In this document: positions 1-6,122 of the stretch, in pieces | Numbering within the stretch: the stretch's first letter is position 1 | Layout: every line of letters starts with the position of its first letter | Assembly (NCBI GenBank): GCA_943328885.2 | Contig: CALQBT020000130.1 | Span: forward strand, 1 to 7,336 | Direction of reading: 5' to 3' | DNA: 7,336 nucleotides | Origin: Bordetella parapertussis | GTDB lineage: Bacteria > Pseudomonadota > Gammaproteobacteria > Burkholderiales > Burkholderiaceae_C | Notes under the pieces: generated by a model | What the model was told of the DNA's origin: nothing | What the model saw: only the letters and a program-made list of their open reading frames with translations | Databases searched by the model: none | Made by a program: the position numbers and the translations under genes

Positions 1-1052
1 CGGCGGCCTTTCCCAGTGCCTGCGGCAAGACCAACTTCGCGATGCTGGTGCCGCCCAGCAGCTTCGAGGGTTGGAAGGTCACGACGATCGGCGACGACAT
101 CGCCTGGATCAAGCCCAATGCCGACGGCAAGCTGCACGCGATCAACCCCGAGTCGGGTTACTTTGGCGTCGCGCCGGGCACCAACTACAAGACCAACCCG
201 AACTGCATGGAATCGCTCAAGTCGGACGTGATCTTCACCAACGTCGCGCTGACCGATGACGGCGATGTCTGGTGGGAGGGCATGGACGGTGAGGCGCCTG
301 CACACCTGATCGATTGGCAAGGGCGTGACTGGACGCCCGCGATCGCCAAGGAGACTGGCGCCAAGGCCGCGCACCCGAACTCGCGCTTCACGGTGTCCGC
401 CACCAACAACCCGGCGCTCGATGCCGACTGGGACAACGCCGACGGCGTGCCGATCGACGCCTTCATGTTCGGCGGCCGGCGCTCGACCACCGTGCCGCTG
501 GTGACCGAAGCGCGCAACTGGGCCGAGGGCGTTTACATGGCGGCGACGATGGGGTCCGAGACCACTGCGGCGGCGGCCGGCGCGGTCGGCCAGGTGCGGC
601 GCGACCCGTTCGCGATGCTGCCCTTCATGGGCTACCACATGGGCGACCACTTTGCGCATTGGCTGGCGCTGGGCGCCAAGCTGGCGCAAGGCGGTGCGCC
701 ACTGCCGCGCATCTACTGTGTCAACTGGTTCCGCAAGGGTGACGATGGCAAGTTCGTCTGGCCCGGCTACGGCGACAACATGCGCGTGCTCAAGTGGATG
801 CTTGAGCGCGTCGAAGGTGTCGGCGGCGGCCAGGAGAACCTGTTCGGCGTCAGCCCGCGCTACGAGGACTTGAACTGGTCCGGGCTCGATTTCAGCCGCG
901 AGCAGTACCAGTCGGTGAGCTCGATCGACCGCGCGGCCTGGCGCGCTGAGCTGGTGCTGCACGGTGAGTTGTTCCAGCAGCTCGCGAGCCGGCTGCCGTC
1001 GCAGCTGTTGGCCACCAAAGCCCGCATCGAGAAACAGCTCGAACAGGCCTGA
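1..1052 (+). CDS. pckG: Phosphoenolpyruvate carboxykinase (GTP), C-terminal part, 5' truncated
   Basis: Cytosolic enzyme that interconverts oxaloacetate + GTP and PEP + CO2 + GDP, the entry step of gluconeogenesis. The reading frame is open from base 3, so 349 residues are visible; GTP-type enzymes are about 600 residues, so roughly the N-terminal 40% lies off the left edge. Visible motifs, numbered from the first complete codon: kinase-1 P-loop FPSACGKTN (3-11) with the active-site Cys of this family; kinase-2 GDDIAW (30-35); [13 protein letters not shown] (48-60); PNSRF (125-129); FGGRR (156-160); a mobile-lid segment beginning SETTAAAAG (about 185-193); and guanine-binding NWFRKG and FVWPGYGDN (241-259). 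These rule out the ATP-type enzyme. The third aromatic residue of the guanine pocket, Phe in the rat enzyme as I recall it, is Tyr here (residue 256). Stop is TGA at 1050. A hairpin follows, so it is probably the last gene of its transcript. Confidence 0.97.
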   Translation, partial: AAFPSACGKTNFAMLVPPSSFEGWKVTTIGDDIAWIKPNADGKLHAINPESGYFGVAPGTNYKTNPNCMESLKSDVIFTNVALTDDGDVWWEGMDGEAPAHLIDWQGRDWTPAIAKETGAKAAHPNSRFTVSATNNPALDADWDNADGVPIDAFMFGGRRSTTVPLVTEARNWAEGVYMAATMGSETTAAAAGAVGQVRRDPFAMLPFMGYHMGDHFAHWLALGAKLAQGGAPLPRIYCVNWFRKGDDGKFVWPGYGDNMRVLKWMLERVEGVGGGQENLFGVSPRYEDLNWSGLDFSREQYQSVSSIDRAAWRAELVLHGELFQQLASRLPSQLLATKARIEKQLEQA

Positions 1053-1069
1053 GGGCCTGGGCATCGGCG

Positions 1070-1092
1070 AGCAGGCGCTGACACCGCCTGCT
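1070..1092 (+). terminator. Candidate terminator hairpin after pckG
   Basis: A perfect inverted repeat, AGCAGGCG (1070-1077) and CGCCTGCT (1085-1092), with a 7-nt loop, begins 18 bp after the pckG stop and ends 44 bp before the next start. The position and the GC-rich stem suit a transcription end. No T-tract follows, so it is not a textbook intrinsic terminator; it could instead be a 3'-end stabilising or Rho-assisted structure. Confidence 0.4.
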
Positions 1093-1135
1093 GCACCGCA
1101 GCCGCTGACCCGTGCAACAGCGAGCGGCCCGACCG

Positions 1136-1939
1136 ATGCGACTGCAACTGTTTTCAGACCTTCACCTCGAGACCGAGACCTTCGACCCGCAGCCTGCTGC
1201 CGGGGCCGAAGTGCTGGTGCTGGCAGGCGACATCGACGCCAACTGGACCGCGCTCGAGCGTTTCGGCGGATGGCCGGTGCCCGTGCTGATGGTGGCGGGC
1301 AACCACGAGTTTGACGGCCGCGACTTGACGGCGGCCTGGCCGGCGCTGCGCGAGCGCTGCGACCGCTTCGGCATCCGCCTGATCGAGCGTGAAAGCCTGG
1401 TCTTGACGAGCGCGGCCGGGCTGCGGGTGCGCTTTGTGGGCACGGTTCGCTGGTCGGATTTCGATCTTTTCGGCGCCGCCGGGCGCGACCGGGCGATGCG
1501 CGCTGCAGCCTACTTTCTCAAGCTGATGGCCGCCAGCCGCGGCGGCGAGCCGGTCGGCCCGGCGCAGCTGCGCGACGAATCCCTGGCCTGCCGCGATTGG
1601 CTCGCGGCCGAGTTGCGCTTGCCCAACCCGGGCTTGGCCGATGTCGCGGGCTGGGAGAGCACGGTCGTGGTCACCCACTTTGCGCCCAGCCTGCGCAGCG
1701 CCGACCCGCGCTTTGGCAAACAACCCGGCACCGCCAGTTTCTGCAATGCCGACGACGAGTTGATCGCCTTGGCCGATCTTTGGCTGCATGGCCACTTGCA
1801 TTGCCGCCACGACTACACCGTCGCGCGACCCGGCCTGGCACCGACACGGGTGGTGTCGCAGGCCATGGGCTTGCCGCGCAAGGGCGAGAGCGTCGGATTC
1901 GATCCGTTCAAACTGTTGCAAGTCCTCCCCTCGGCTTGA
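1136..1939 (+). CDS. Calcineurin-like metallophosphoesterase
   Basis: Predicted soluble two-metal phosphoesterase, 267 residues. The metal-binding motifs appear in family order: SDLHLE with D8 and H10, GDID (31-34), GNHE (55-58), a His in THFAPS (H181) and GHLH (219-222). Together these are the full set of blocks of the calcineurin-like fold, so an active hydrolase is expected. The substrate cannot be read from the sequence; relatives act on cyclic nucleotides, nucleotides or phosphoproteins. I chose the ATG at 1136 because the protein then begins MRLQLFSDLHLE, placing the first metal motif at the very N terminus as is usual. A GTG at 1112 would add eight residues of no recognisable character. 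There is no convincing Shine-Dalgarno sequence before either start. It lies 83 bp after pckG on the same strand. No signal peptide or membrane segment is seen. Confidence 0.9.
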   Translation: MRLQLFSDLHLETETFDPQPAAGAEVLVLAGDIDANWTALERFGGWPVPVLMVAGNHEFDGRDLTAAWPALRERCDRFGIRLIERESLVLTSAAGLRVRFVGTVRWSDFDLFGAAGRDRAMRAAAYFLKLMAASRGGEPVGPAQLRDESLACRDWLAAELRLPNPGLADVAGWESTVVVTHFAPSLRSADPRFGKQPGTASFCNADDELIALADLWLHGHLHCRHDYTVARPGLAPTRVVSQAMGLPRKGESVGFDPFKLLQVLPSA

Positions 1940-1998
1940 CATTGGGCAAGCTGAGAAGGCGGCTGTCTGCGAGACTGGGATTCTGACCCCTCGCAACC

Positions 1999-2002
1999 GG
2001 AG
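1999..2002 (+). promoter_or_regulatory. Shine-Dalgarno site of the universal stress gene
   Basis: GGAG lies 8 nt before the ATG at 2011. This decides the start against an in-frame TTG at 2005, which would have only 2 nt of spacing. Confidence 0.6.
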
Positions 2003-2010
2003 CATTGGCG

Positions 2011-2433
2011 ATGAAGATTCTGGTCCCCGTGGACGGCAGCCCGTTCACCAAGCGCATGCTGGCCTACCTGGCCGCCCACGACGAGTGGCTGGGCGCTGCA
2101 CACCAGTACACCTTGCTGCATGTGGCGCCTGCGGTGCCGCCGCGCGCCGCTGCGGTGCTTGACAAGGCCGTGCTGCGAAGCCATTACGCCGAGGAAAGCG
2201 AAAAGGTCTTCAAACCGCTGCGAGTGTTTTTCGCCAAGCAGAAGATCGAGGTCGACTTTGTCGCCAAGGTGGGGCCTTCCGCCGAGACCATCGCCAGCCT
2301 GGCCGACAAAGGCCGGTTCGACCTGCTGATGATGGGCTCGCATGGCCACGGCTTGATCGGCAGCCTGGTGCTGGGCTCGGTGACCACCAAGGTGCTGGCG
2401 CGCTGCGAGACCCCGCTGCTGATCATCCGCTGA
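2011..2433 (+). CDS. Universal stress protein, single UspA domain
   Basis: A 140-residue single-domain UspA-fold protein, the normal size for the family. The N terminus MKILVPVDGS carries the first beta strand and the conserved Asp (D8). Near the C terminus, MGSHGHG followed by GS fits the ATP-binding pattern G-x2-G-x9-G-(S/T), so it probably belongs to the nucleotide-binding (UspFG/MJ0577-like) subgroup rather than the non-binding UspA subgroup. The protein ends in ETPLLIIR, the typical last strand. Such proteins are cytosolic dimers linked to survival of starvation, redox or respiratory stress; the specific role here is unknown. It sits 71 bp after the phosphoesterase stop and converges with the TetR gene, with 21 bp between the two stops. 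The ATG was preferred over the upstream TTG because of the GGAG at 1999. Confidence 0.93.
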   Translation: MKILVPVDGSPFTKRMLAYLAAHDEWLGAAHQYTLLHVAPAVPPRAAAVLDKAVLRSHYAEESEKVFKPLRVFFAKQKIEVDFVAKVGPSAETIASLADKGRFDLLMMGSHGHGLIGSLVLGSVTTKVLARCETPLLIIR

Positions 2434-2439
2434 GCGGTA

Positions 2440-2456
2440 GAGGCGCCGGCCGCCTC
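2440..2456. terminator. Small hairpin between convergent genes
   Basis: GAGGCG (2440-2445) and CGCCTC (2451-2456) form a 6-bp perfect stem with a 5-nt loop in the gap between the stress-protein gene and the TetR gene, and reach into the TetR stop codon. The location fits a shared bidirectional terminator, but the stem is short and there is no T-tract on either strand. Confidence 0.3.
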
Positions 2457-3066
2457 AGGCCCTGGCCGCCAGACCGCCGAAACAGCTTGCCATCACCCAT
2501 TCGACGATCTGGGCGTCGCTGTAGCGCCCGCCCGCCTTCAGAAAGCCCAGCACCGGGTCGCAGGCGCGGGCGAAGACCGTGAACAGCACCGCTTCGGGCG
2601 GCAGTTGCCGATCCAGCGTGCCGTCGCTCTGGGCTTGCACGATCCAGGCCCCGAGCAGGTCGCTCAGCGTCGTCAGGCGGTCCATGTAGCCGCGGTGGGC
2701 CACCAAGGCCAGCCTGAGCGAGGAGTTTTCGGCCGGCAAGGTGGGCATCTTGCCGTCGAGCTGGGTCTGCAGCGTCCAGCGCGTGATCGCTTTGAGCCGC
2801 TGCAGCGCGCTGGCCCCTGCCACGGCTTGCTCGGTCTTGACCTGTTCCAAGGCCAGGTCCAGAGCTTGTGCCATCGCCGCTGCGGCCAGCGCCTCCTTGG
2901 AGGCAAAGTGCTTGTACAAGCTGGCCTTGGCGATGCCCACGTCGGCAGCGACTTCGTCGACGGTCATCGCGTCGAAGCCCTTCTCGGCCAGCAAGCGCAT
3001 CACGGTCGCGACGATCGCGGCCTCGCGGGCGAGGTGCATTTTTTGCTGGAAGCTCAGTCTGGTCAC
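2455..3066 (-). CDS. TetR/AcrR-family transcriptional regulator
   Basis: A 203-residue DNA-binding regulator, typical TetR length. The N-terminal helix-turn-helix is clear: helix 1 in REAAIVATVMRLLAEKGF (14-31), then TVDEVAADVG and the recognition helix IAKASLYKHFASKEAL (about 35-60), with the hallmark KASLYKHF signature. The remaining ~140 residues form the variable helical ligand/dimer domain, including HRGYMDRLTTLSDLLGAW; the ligand is not predictable. The start is uncertain. GTG at 3066 gives MTRLSFQQKM; ATG at 3039 would give 194 residues and still keep the whole DNA-binding domain. Neither has a good Shine-Dalgarno sequence. The best -10-like element, TAAAAT, is only 6 bp upstream of the GTG. 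It is on the same strand as mnmA, 94 bp downstream of it, and converges with the stress-protein gene. Its target is unknown; autoregulation through repeats upstream is possible. Confidence 0.93.
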   Translation of the reverse strand: MTRLSFQQKMHLAREAAIVATVMRLLAEKGFDAMTVDEVAADVGIAKASLYKHFASKEALAAAAMAQALDLALEQVKTEQAVAGASALQRLKAITRWTLQTQLDGKMPTLPAENSSLRLALVAHRGYMDRLTTLSDLLGAWIVQAQSDGTLDRQLPPEAVLFTVFARACDPVLGFLKAGGRYSDAQIVEWVMASCFGGLAARA

Positions 3067-3091
3067 GGCTTGATTTTAGACAATAGGTGTG

Positions 3092-3114
3092 GGTTCAGAC
3101 TGCTCGGTTCAGAC
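3092..3114. repeat. 9-bp direct repeat upstream of the TetR gene
   Basis: GGTTCAGAC occurs at 3092-3100 and again at 3106-3114, with a 5-bp spacer TGCTC (14 bp start to start). It lies in the 94-bp gap between the mnmA stop and the TetR start, upstream of the TetR gene on the minus strand. It may be a protein-binding site, but TetR operators are usually inverted rather than direct repeats, so the role is open. Confidence 0.5.
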
Positions 3115-3160
3115 CGCGACTTCGGGTCGCCTGGCGACCGGCCGCCATCGCTTGGGCGCG

Positions 3161-4261
3161 TCAAGCCGAGCTTTCGATCACCCCACCGCCCAGGCAGACC
3201 TCGCCGTCGTAGAGCACGGCCGACTGGCCCGGCGTGACGGCCCACTGCGGCGCCTGGAAATCCAGCGCGTAGCCACTGGCCGATGCGCCCAGCGTGCAGG
3301 CGGCGTCGGCCTGGCGGTAGCGCGTCTTGGCGGCGTACGGTCCGTCACAGGGCGGGCTGCCCGCGACCCAGCTGGCCGCCTCGAAGCGCAGCGCGCTCGA
3401 TTGCAGCCAGGGATGTTGATGGCCTTGGACGACCACCAAGGTGTTGCGCGCCAGGTCTTTGCGAGCGACGAACCAGGGCGCGTGGTCGCCGGCGCCGCGC
3501 GCCGCACCGCGCTCCTTGACGCCGCCTATGCCCAAGCCCTGGCGCTGGCCCAGCGTGTAGAAGCTCAGGCCTACGTGCTGGCCTAGCGTGCGGCCGCGGT
3601 CGTCGACGATGGCCCCGGGTTCATGGCGCAGGTAGCGGTTGAGAAACTCGCGAAACGGCCGCTCGCCGATGAAGCAGATACCGGTCGAGTCTTTCTTGGT
3701 CGCGTTCGGCAAGCCGATCTCGGCGGCGATGCGCCGCACCTCGGTCTTGGGCCATTCGCCGATCGGGAACAGCGTCTTGCTCAGTTGCGCCTGGTTCAAG
3801 CGGTGCAGAAAGTAGCTTTGATCCTTCAGCGGGTCCAGGCCCTTGAGCAGCTCGAAGGCGCCGTTGCGCTCGCGCAGCCTCGCATAGTGTCCGGTGGCGA
3901 TCTTGTCGGCACCCAAGCGCATCGCGTGGTCCAGAAAGGCCTTGAACTTGATCTCGGCGTTGCACAGCACGTCGGGGTTGGGGGTGCGCCCGGCCTGGTA
4001 CTCGCGCAGGAACTCGGCGAACACCCGGTCCTTGTAGTCGGCGGCGAAGTTGACATGCTCGATCTCGATGCCGATCACATCGGCCACCGCCGCCGCATCG
4101 ACGAAGTCGACGTTCGACGAGCAGTACTCGTTGTCGTCGTCGCCTTCCCAGTTTTTCATGAAGATGCCGACGACCTCATGGCCTTGCTGCTTGAGCAGCC
4201 AGGCGGTGACGGCCGAATCGACGCCACCGGACAAGCCGACGACCACCAGGGCAGGTTTCAT
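3161..4261 (-). CDS. mnmA: tRNA-specific 2-thiouridylase MnmA
   Basis: ATP-dependent enzyme that thiolates C2 of the wobble uridine (U34) in tRNAs for Lys, Glu and Gln, taking sulfur from a persulfide relay; cytosolic. It has 366 residues, full family length. Motifs: the N-terminal PP-loop [10 protein letters not shown] (9-18) that adenylates the t[19 protein letters not shown] with catalytic Cys100; TGHYAR (123-128); KDQSYFL (146-152); and [17 protein letters not shown] with the second catalytic Cys196. The C-terminal beta-barrel follows ([12 protein letters not shown], then [20 protein letters not shown] near the end). Both active-site cysteines are present, so it should be functional. The ATG at 4261 places the PP-loop at the N terminus as expected; the Shine-Dalgarno is weak (AGGGA about 13 nt away). 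It lies 61 bp downstream of the CDGSH gene, so the two may be co-transcribed. Confidence 0.97.
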   Translation of the reverse strand: MKPALVVVGLSGGVDSAVTAWLLKQQGHEVVGIFMKNWEGDDDNEYCSSNVDFVDAAAVADVIGIEIEHVNFAADYKDRVFAEFLREYQAGRTPNPDVLCNAEIKFKAFLDHAMRLGADKIATGHYARLRERNGAFELLKGLDPLKDQSYFLHRLNQAQLSKTLFPIGEWPKTEVRRIAAEIGLPNATKKDSTGICFIGERPFREFLNRYLRHEPGAIVDDRGRTLGQHVGLSFYTLGQRQGLGIGGVKERGAARGAGDHAPWFVARKDLARNTLVVVQGHQHPWLQSSALRFEAASWVAGSPPCDGPYAAKTRYRQADAACTLGASASGYALDFQAPQWAVTPGQSAVLYDGEVCLGGGVIESSA

Positions 4262-4291
4262 GGGCTGCGATTGTCCCTGCCCGCAGCGCGG

Positions 4292-4319
4292 GGCCAGGGT
4301 TCAGTGTCGGGTCCTGGCC
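4292..4319 (-). terminator. Inverted repeat between the CDGSH gene and mnmA
   Basis: GGCCAGG (4292-4298) and CCTGGCC (4313-4319) can form a 7-bp stem around a 14-nt loop just after the CDGSH stop. There is no T-tract. It could attenuate read-through into mnmA or be chance in GC-rich DNA. Confidence 0.25.
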
Positions 4320-4322
4320 GCG

Positions 4323-4562
4323 TCAGAGCTTTTTGTGCGCACCGTCGCACAGCGGCGAGTTGGCGCTTTGCTTGCAGCCGCAGAAGTGCACCGTCTTGGA
4401 CTCGGTCGCGCTGTACTTCAGGGGCACGAACGGACCACCCTTGTGCGAGCCGTCGCACAGCGGTTGCTTCTTGCTGTTGCCGCAGGAGCACCAGAAGTAT
4501 TCCTTGCCCGCTTCGACGGCCATGGCGTAAGGTGATTTTTGGGCGATGGTGGCTTGGGTCAT
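4323..4562 (-). CDS. Small protein with two CDGSH iron-sulfur motifs
   Basis: A 79-residue protein made almost wholly of two CDGSH-type [2Fe-2S] motifs. Motif 1 is C25-x-C27-x2-S-x3-P-x-C36-D-G-S-H40. Motif 2 is C61-x-C63-x2-S-x3-P-x-C72-D-G-A-H76. Each has the 3-Cys/1-His ligand set, so two clusters per chain are expected, as in the tandem-motif (CISD3/MiNT-like) class. The family is linked to redox sensing and iron-sulfur or electron transfer; no specific partner is evident here. There is no membrane helix or signal peptide, so it should be soluble. I chose the ATG at 4562 because GGAG lies 7 nt upstream. In-frame ATGs at 4595 and 4592 would add 11 or 10 residues but lack a well-placed Shine-Dalgarno. 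It is divergent from the crotonase gene and 61 bp upstream of mnmA on the same strand. Confidence 0.92.
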   Translation of the reverse strand: MTQATIAQKSPYAMAVEAGKEYFWCSCGNSKKQPLCDGSHKGGPFVPLKYSATESKTVHFCGCKQSANSPLCDGAHKKL

Positions 4563-4569
4563 GACGGCG

Positions 4570-4573
4570 CTCC
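4570..4573 (-). promoter_or_regulatory. Shine-Dalgarno site of the CDGSH gene
   Basis: GGAG on the minus strand, 7 nt before the ATG at 4562. It favours this start over the ATGs at 4595 and 4592. Confidence 0.55.
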
Positions 4574-4682
4574 GGCGGGGTTGAAGCTGCATCATGCCCT
4601 GAAAAAGACCTCAGCCCCTCCCGCTGGCTAGACTGCGGTCACGGCGTGGCCTGTCCATCCCTGATCGGCCGCCGACCATCCC

Positions 4683-4687
4683 AGGAG
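4683..4687 (+). promoter_or_regulatory. Shine-Dalgarno site fixing a TTG start
   Basis: AGGAG ends 6 nt before the TTG at 4694. This is among the strongest ribosome-binding sequences in the window and supports TTG initiation over the in-frame GTG at 4646, which has no such site. Confidence 0.65.
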
Positions 4688-4693
4688 ACCTTC

Positions 4694-5503
4694 TTGACCG
4701 AAACTTCCACTCCCTTCGAGGCCATCACGCTGTCGGTGAGCGACGGCGTCGCGCAACTCACGCTGAACCGTCCCGCGTCGCTGAACGCACTCAATGACGA
4801 GATGTTCCGCGAAATCCCGCGCGCCGTCGCGCAGGCCACGATGGCCGGCGCGCGGGCTTTGCTGATCACCGGGGCGGGCCGAGGTTTTTGCTCCGGAGCC
4901 GATCTGGTCGGACGTGGCTTTGCGCCAACCACCTCGGAGGCGCAGCGCGAAGCCGTCAACCGCGCGGGTTTCGAGCGCGTGATCACGCTGGTGCGTTCGC
5001 TCAACGAAGCGCCTATGCCGGTGGTCTGCGCGATCAACGGTGTGGCTGCCGGCGGCGGGGTCGGCATCGCGCTGGCCTGCGACGTGATCCTGATGGCCCG
5101 CAGCGCGCGCTTTGTGCTGACCTTCGTCCCCAAGCTGGGCCTGGTACCCGATGTCGGTGCCACCTGGCTGATGACGCGCATGATCGGGCGCGCCCGCATG
5201 ATGGCGGCCAGCTTGCTGGGCGACGCGATCAGTGCCGAGGACGCTGAGCGCTGGGGCATGGTCGCGCGACTGGTGGACGACGCGCAGTTGCAGGCCGAGG
5301 CGATGGCGGTTTGTCGCCGTCTGGCCGACGGGCCGCAGACGGCGGTGGCGCGAACGCGGCGGCTGGTCGATGCCGCCACTGAGATGCCGATCGGCTCGCA
5401 CATCCTGCTCGAGCGCGACATGCAGGCCAGCCTGATCGGGTCCGCCGAGCATCTGGAAGGCATCGCGGCGTTCCGCGAAAAGCGTCCGGCGCGGTTCAGC
5501 TGA
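4694..5503 (+). CDS. Enoyl-CoA hydratase/isomerase (crotonase) family, PaaG-like
   Basis: A 269-residue acyl-CoA enzyme of the crotonase superfamily. Family blocks in order: TLNRPASLNALNDEM (23-37), oxyanion-hole segments GRGFCSGADL (62-71) and INGVAAGGGVGIALACD (114-130), then PKLGLVPDVGATW (146-158), GRARMMAASLLGDAISAEDAERWGMV (165-190) and a C-terminal AFREKRPARF. The blocks NDEM, TGAGRGFC, LGLVPD and WGMV recall E. coli PaaG, the ring-epoxide isomerase of phenylacetate degradation. The Asp in GLVPD (D153) matches the PaaG catalytic Asp. Both glutamates of classical hydratases appear absent (Gly124 and about Val145), so plain 2-enoyl-CoA hydration is less likely than isomerisation. No paa, fad or other beta-oxidation gene is next to it, so the pathway is unassigned. 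Start TTG at 4694 is supported by AGGAG; the GTG at 4646 would add 16 residues. The 3' end overlaps the Nudix gene by 8 bp. Confidence 0.93.
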   Translation: MTETSTPFEAITLSVSDGVAQLTLNRPASLNALNDEMFREIPRAVAQATMAGARALLITGAGRGFCSGADLVGRGFAPTTSEAQREAVNRAGFERVITLVRSLNEAPMPVVCAINGVAAGGGVGIALACDVILMARSARFVLTFVPKLGLVPDVGATWLMTRMIGRARMMAASLLGDAISAEDAERWGMVARLVDDAQLQAEAMAVCRRLADGPQTAVARTRRLVDAATEMPIGSHILLERDMQASLIGSAEHLEGIAAFREKRPARFS

Positions 5504-6002
5504 GCGGCCCGGGCGCGTACACCGACGCATCGGCGCCGACCGCGTCGAGCGGATAGCGTCTGCCCGCCAAGTGGTCCTCGATGCAGCGCAGCACCAGCGG
5601 GCTGCGGTGGCGCGCGACGCTGGCGCGAACCTCGTCGGGCGTCAGCCACAGCCGGCGCACGATGCCGGTGTCGAGCGCCCGGCCGGGTTCGGGCAGGCCC
5701 ACGCTGCCGGCGTAGGCAATTCGCAAATAGGTCACGTCCTCGGCGGGCCGGCCGTCCTGGCCTGCCCGCACGAAGCGTGACAGGTAGACGCCGAGCAGTG
5801 ACTGCGGCACGAACGCACAGGCGGTCTCTTCCAGGCATTCGCGAGCCACGGCCTGCTGGGGCGATTCACCCGGGTCGAGATGGCCGGCCGGGTTGTTGAG
5901 CCTCAAGCCCTCTGGCGTGTGCTCTTCGATCAGCAGGTAGCGGCCCTCGTGTTCGGCGACTGCTGCCACGGTGACGCTGGGTTTCCATCGGGTGTCGGTC
6001 AT
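5496..6002 (-). CDS. nudJ: Nudix hydrolase, NudJ-like
   Basis: A 168-residue Nudix-fold pyrophosphohydrolase. The Nudix box is G40-x5-E46-x7-R54-E55-x2-E58-E59-x-A61, in GHLDPGESPQQAVARECLEETA; the metal-binding Glu residues are intact, but the usual last Gly is Ala. The start WKPSVTVAAV, the NNPAGHLDPGE stretch, and HRSPLVLRCIEDHLAGRRYPLDAVG near the end resemble E. coli NudJ, which hydrolyses nucleoside tri- and diphosphates and the thiamine precursor HMP-PP. The gene symbol rests on this resemblance from memory. In E. coli nudJ lies next to mnmA; here mnmA is on the same strand but two genes intervene. I chose ATG 6002 because the domain starts at once, as in NudJ. An ATG at 6074 would add 24 low-complexity residues, although a G-rich stretch lies 11 nt before it. 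There is no clear Shine-Dalgarno at 6002. Confidence 0.88.
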   Translation of the reverse strand: MTDTRWKPSVTVAAVAEHEGRYLLIEEHTPEGLRLNNPAGHLDPGESPQQAVARECLEETACAFVPQSLLGVYLSRFVRAGQDGRPAEDVTYLRIAYAGSVGLPEPGRALDTGIVRRLWLTPDEVRASVARHRSPLVLRCIEDHLAGRRYPLDAVGADASVYAPGPLS

Positions 6003-6054
6003 CGCAAGATAGTAGCGGCTGGCCGCGGCGTGATCTGCTGCTGCTGAGCCTGCG

Positions 6055-6083
6055 TTGAAGTCGGGTAAGCTCATCGGTGGAAT
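6055..6083 (+). promoter_or_regulatory. Candidate sigma-70 promoter of pntAA-pntAB
   Basis: TTGAAG (6055-6060) and TGGAAT (6078-6083) are separated by exactly 17 bp, each with 4 of 6 consensus bases. Transcription would begin near 6090 and give a leader of about 33 nt before the pntAA ATG. This is a plausible but unproven promoter in the 120-bp divergent gap between the Nudix gene and pntAA. Confidence 0.35.
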
Positions 6084-6110
6084 TGCCCCCCTTCCCCCGG
6101 CGGGCGCGTG

Positions 6111-6115
6111 AGGAG
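6111..6115 (+). promoter_or_regulatory. Shine-Dalgarno site of pntAA
   Basis: AGGAG, 7 nt before the ATG at 6123. It overlaps the codons just after an in-frame GTG at 6108 and so argues that the GTG is not the start. Confidence 0.7.
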
Positions 6116-6122
6116 AAACTGC

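Noticed and set aside
1936..1941. Perfect TTGACA overlapping the phosphoesterase stop, as a -35 for the stress-protein gene
   Set aside because: No acceptable -10 lies 15-19 bp downstream; the sequence there is GC-rich (around GGCGGCTG). It is likely chance.
1932..1953. Imperfect hairpin (CGGCTTG with CAAGCTG, one wobble pair) at the phosphoesterase stop, as a terminator
   Set aside because: It overlaps the coding end, has an 8-nt loop, a short stem and no T-tract; too weak to list.
1154..2005. Long minus-strand open frame (283 codons) opposite the phosphoesterase gene
   Set aside because: It has no recognisable motif, and the plus strand encodes a complete phosphoesterase; it is an antisense shadow caused by high GC.
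3116..3138. Alternative small hairpins (GCGAC, GTCGC, GCGAC) between mnmA and the TetR gene, as an attenuator
   Set aside because: Stems of only 5 bp in GC-rich DNA, with no T-tract and no leader peptide; alternative pairing of this kind is expected by chance.
3623..4564. 313-codon plus-strand frame opposite mnmA
   Set aside because: No motif and biased composition; mnmA and the CDGSH gene explain the region.
4563..4693. Promoters in the divergent gap between the CDGSH and crotonase genes
   Set aside because: TTGAAG at 4581 and several T/A-rich spots exist, but none pairs with a reasonable partner element at 15-19 bp on either strand.
4628..5838. Two long minus-strand open frames (300 and 399 codons) opposite the crotonase gene
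   Set aside because: They are rich in Arg, Ala and Pro/Gln as expected for shadow frames, have no domain, and lie across two well-supported genes.
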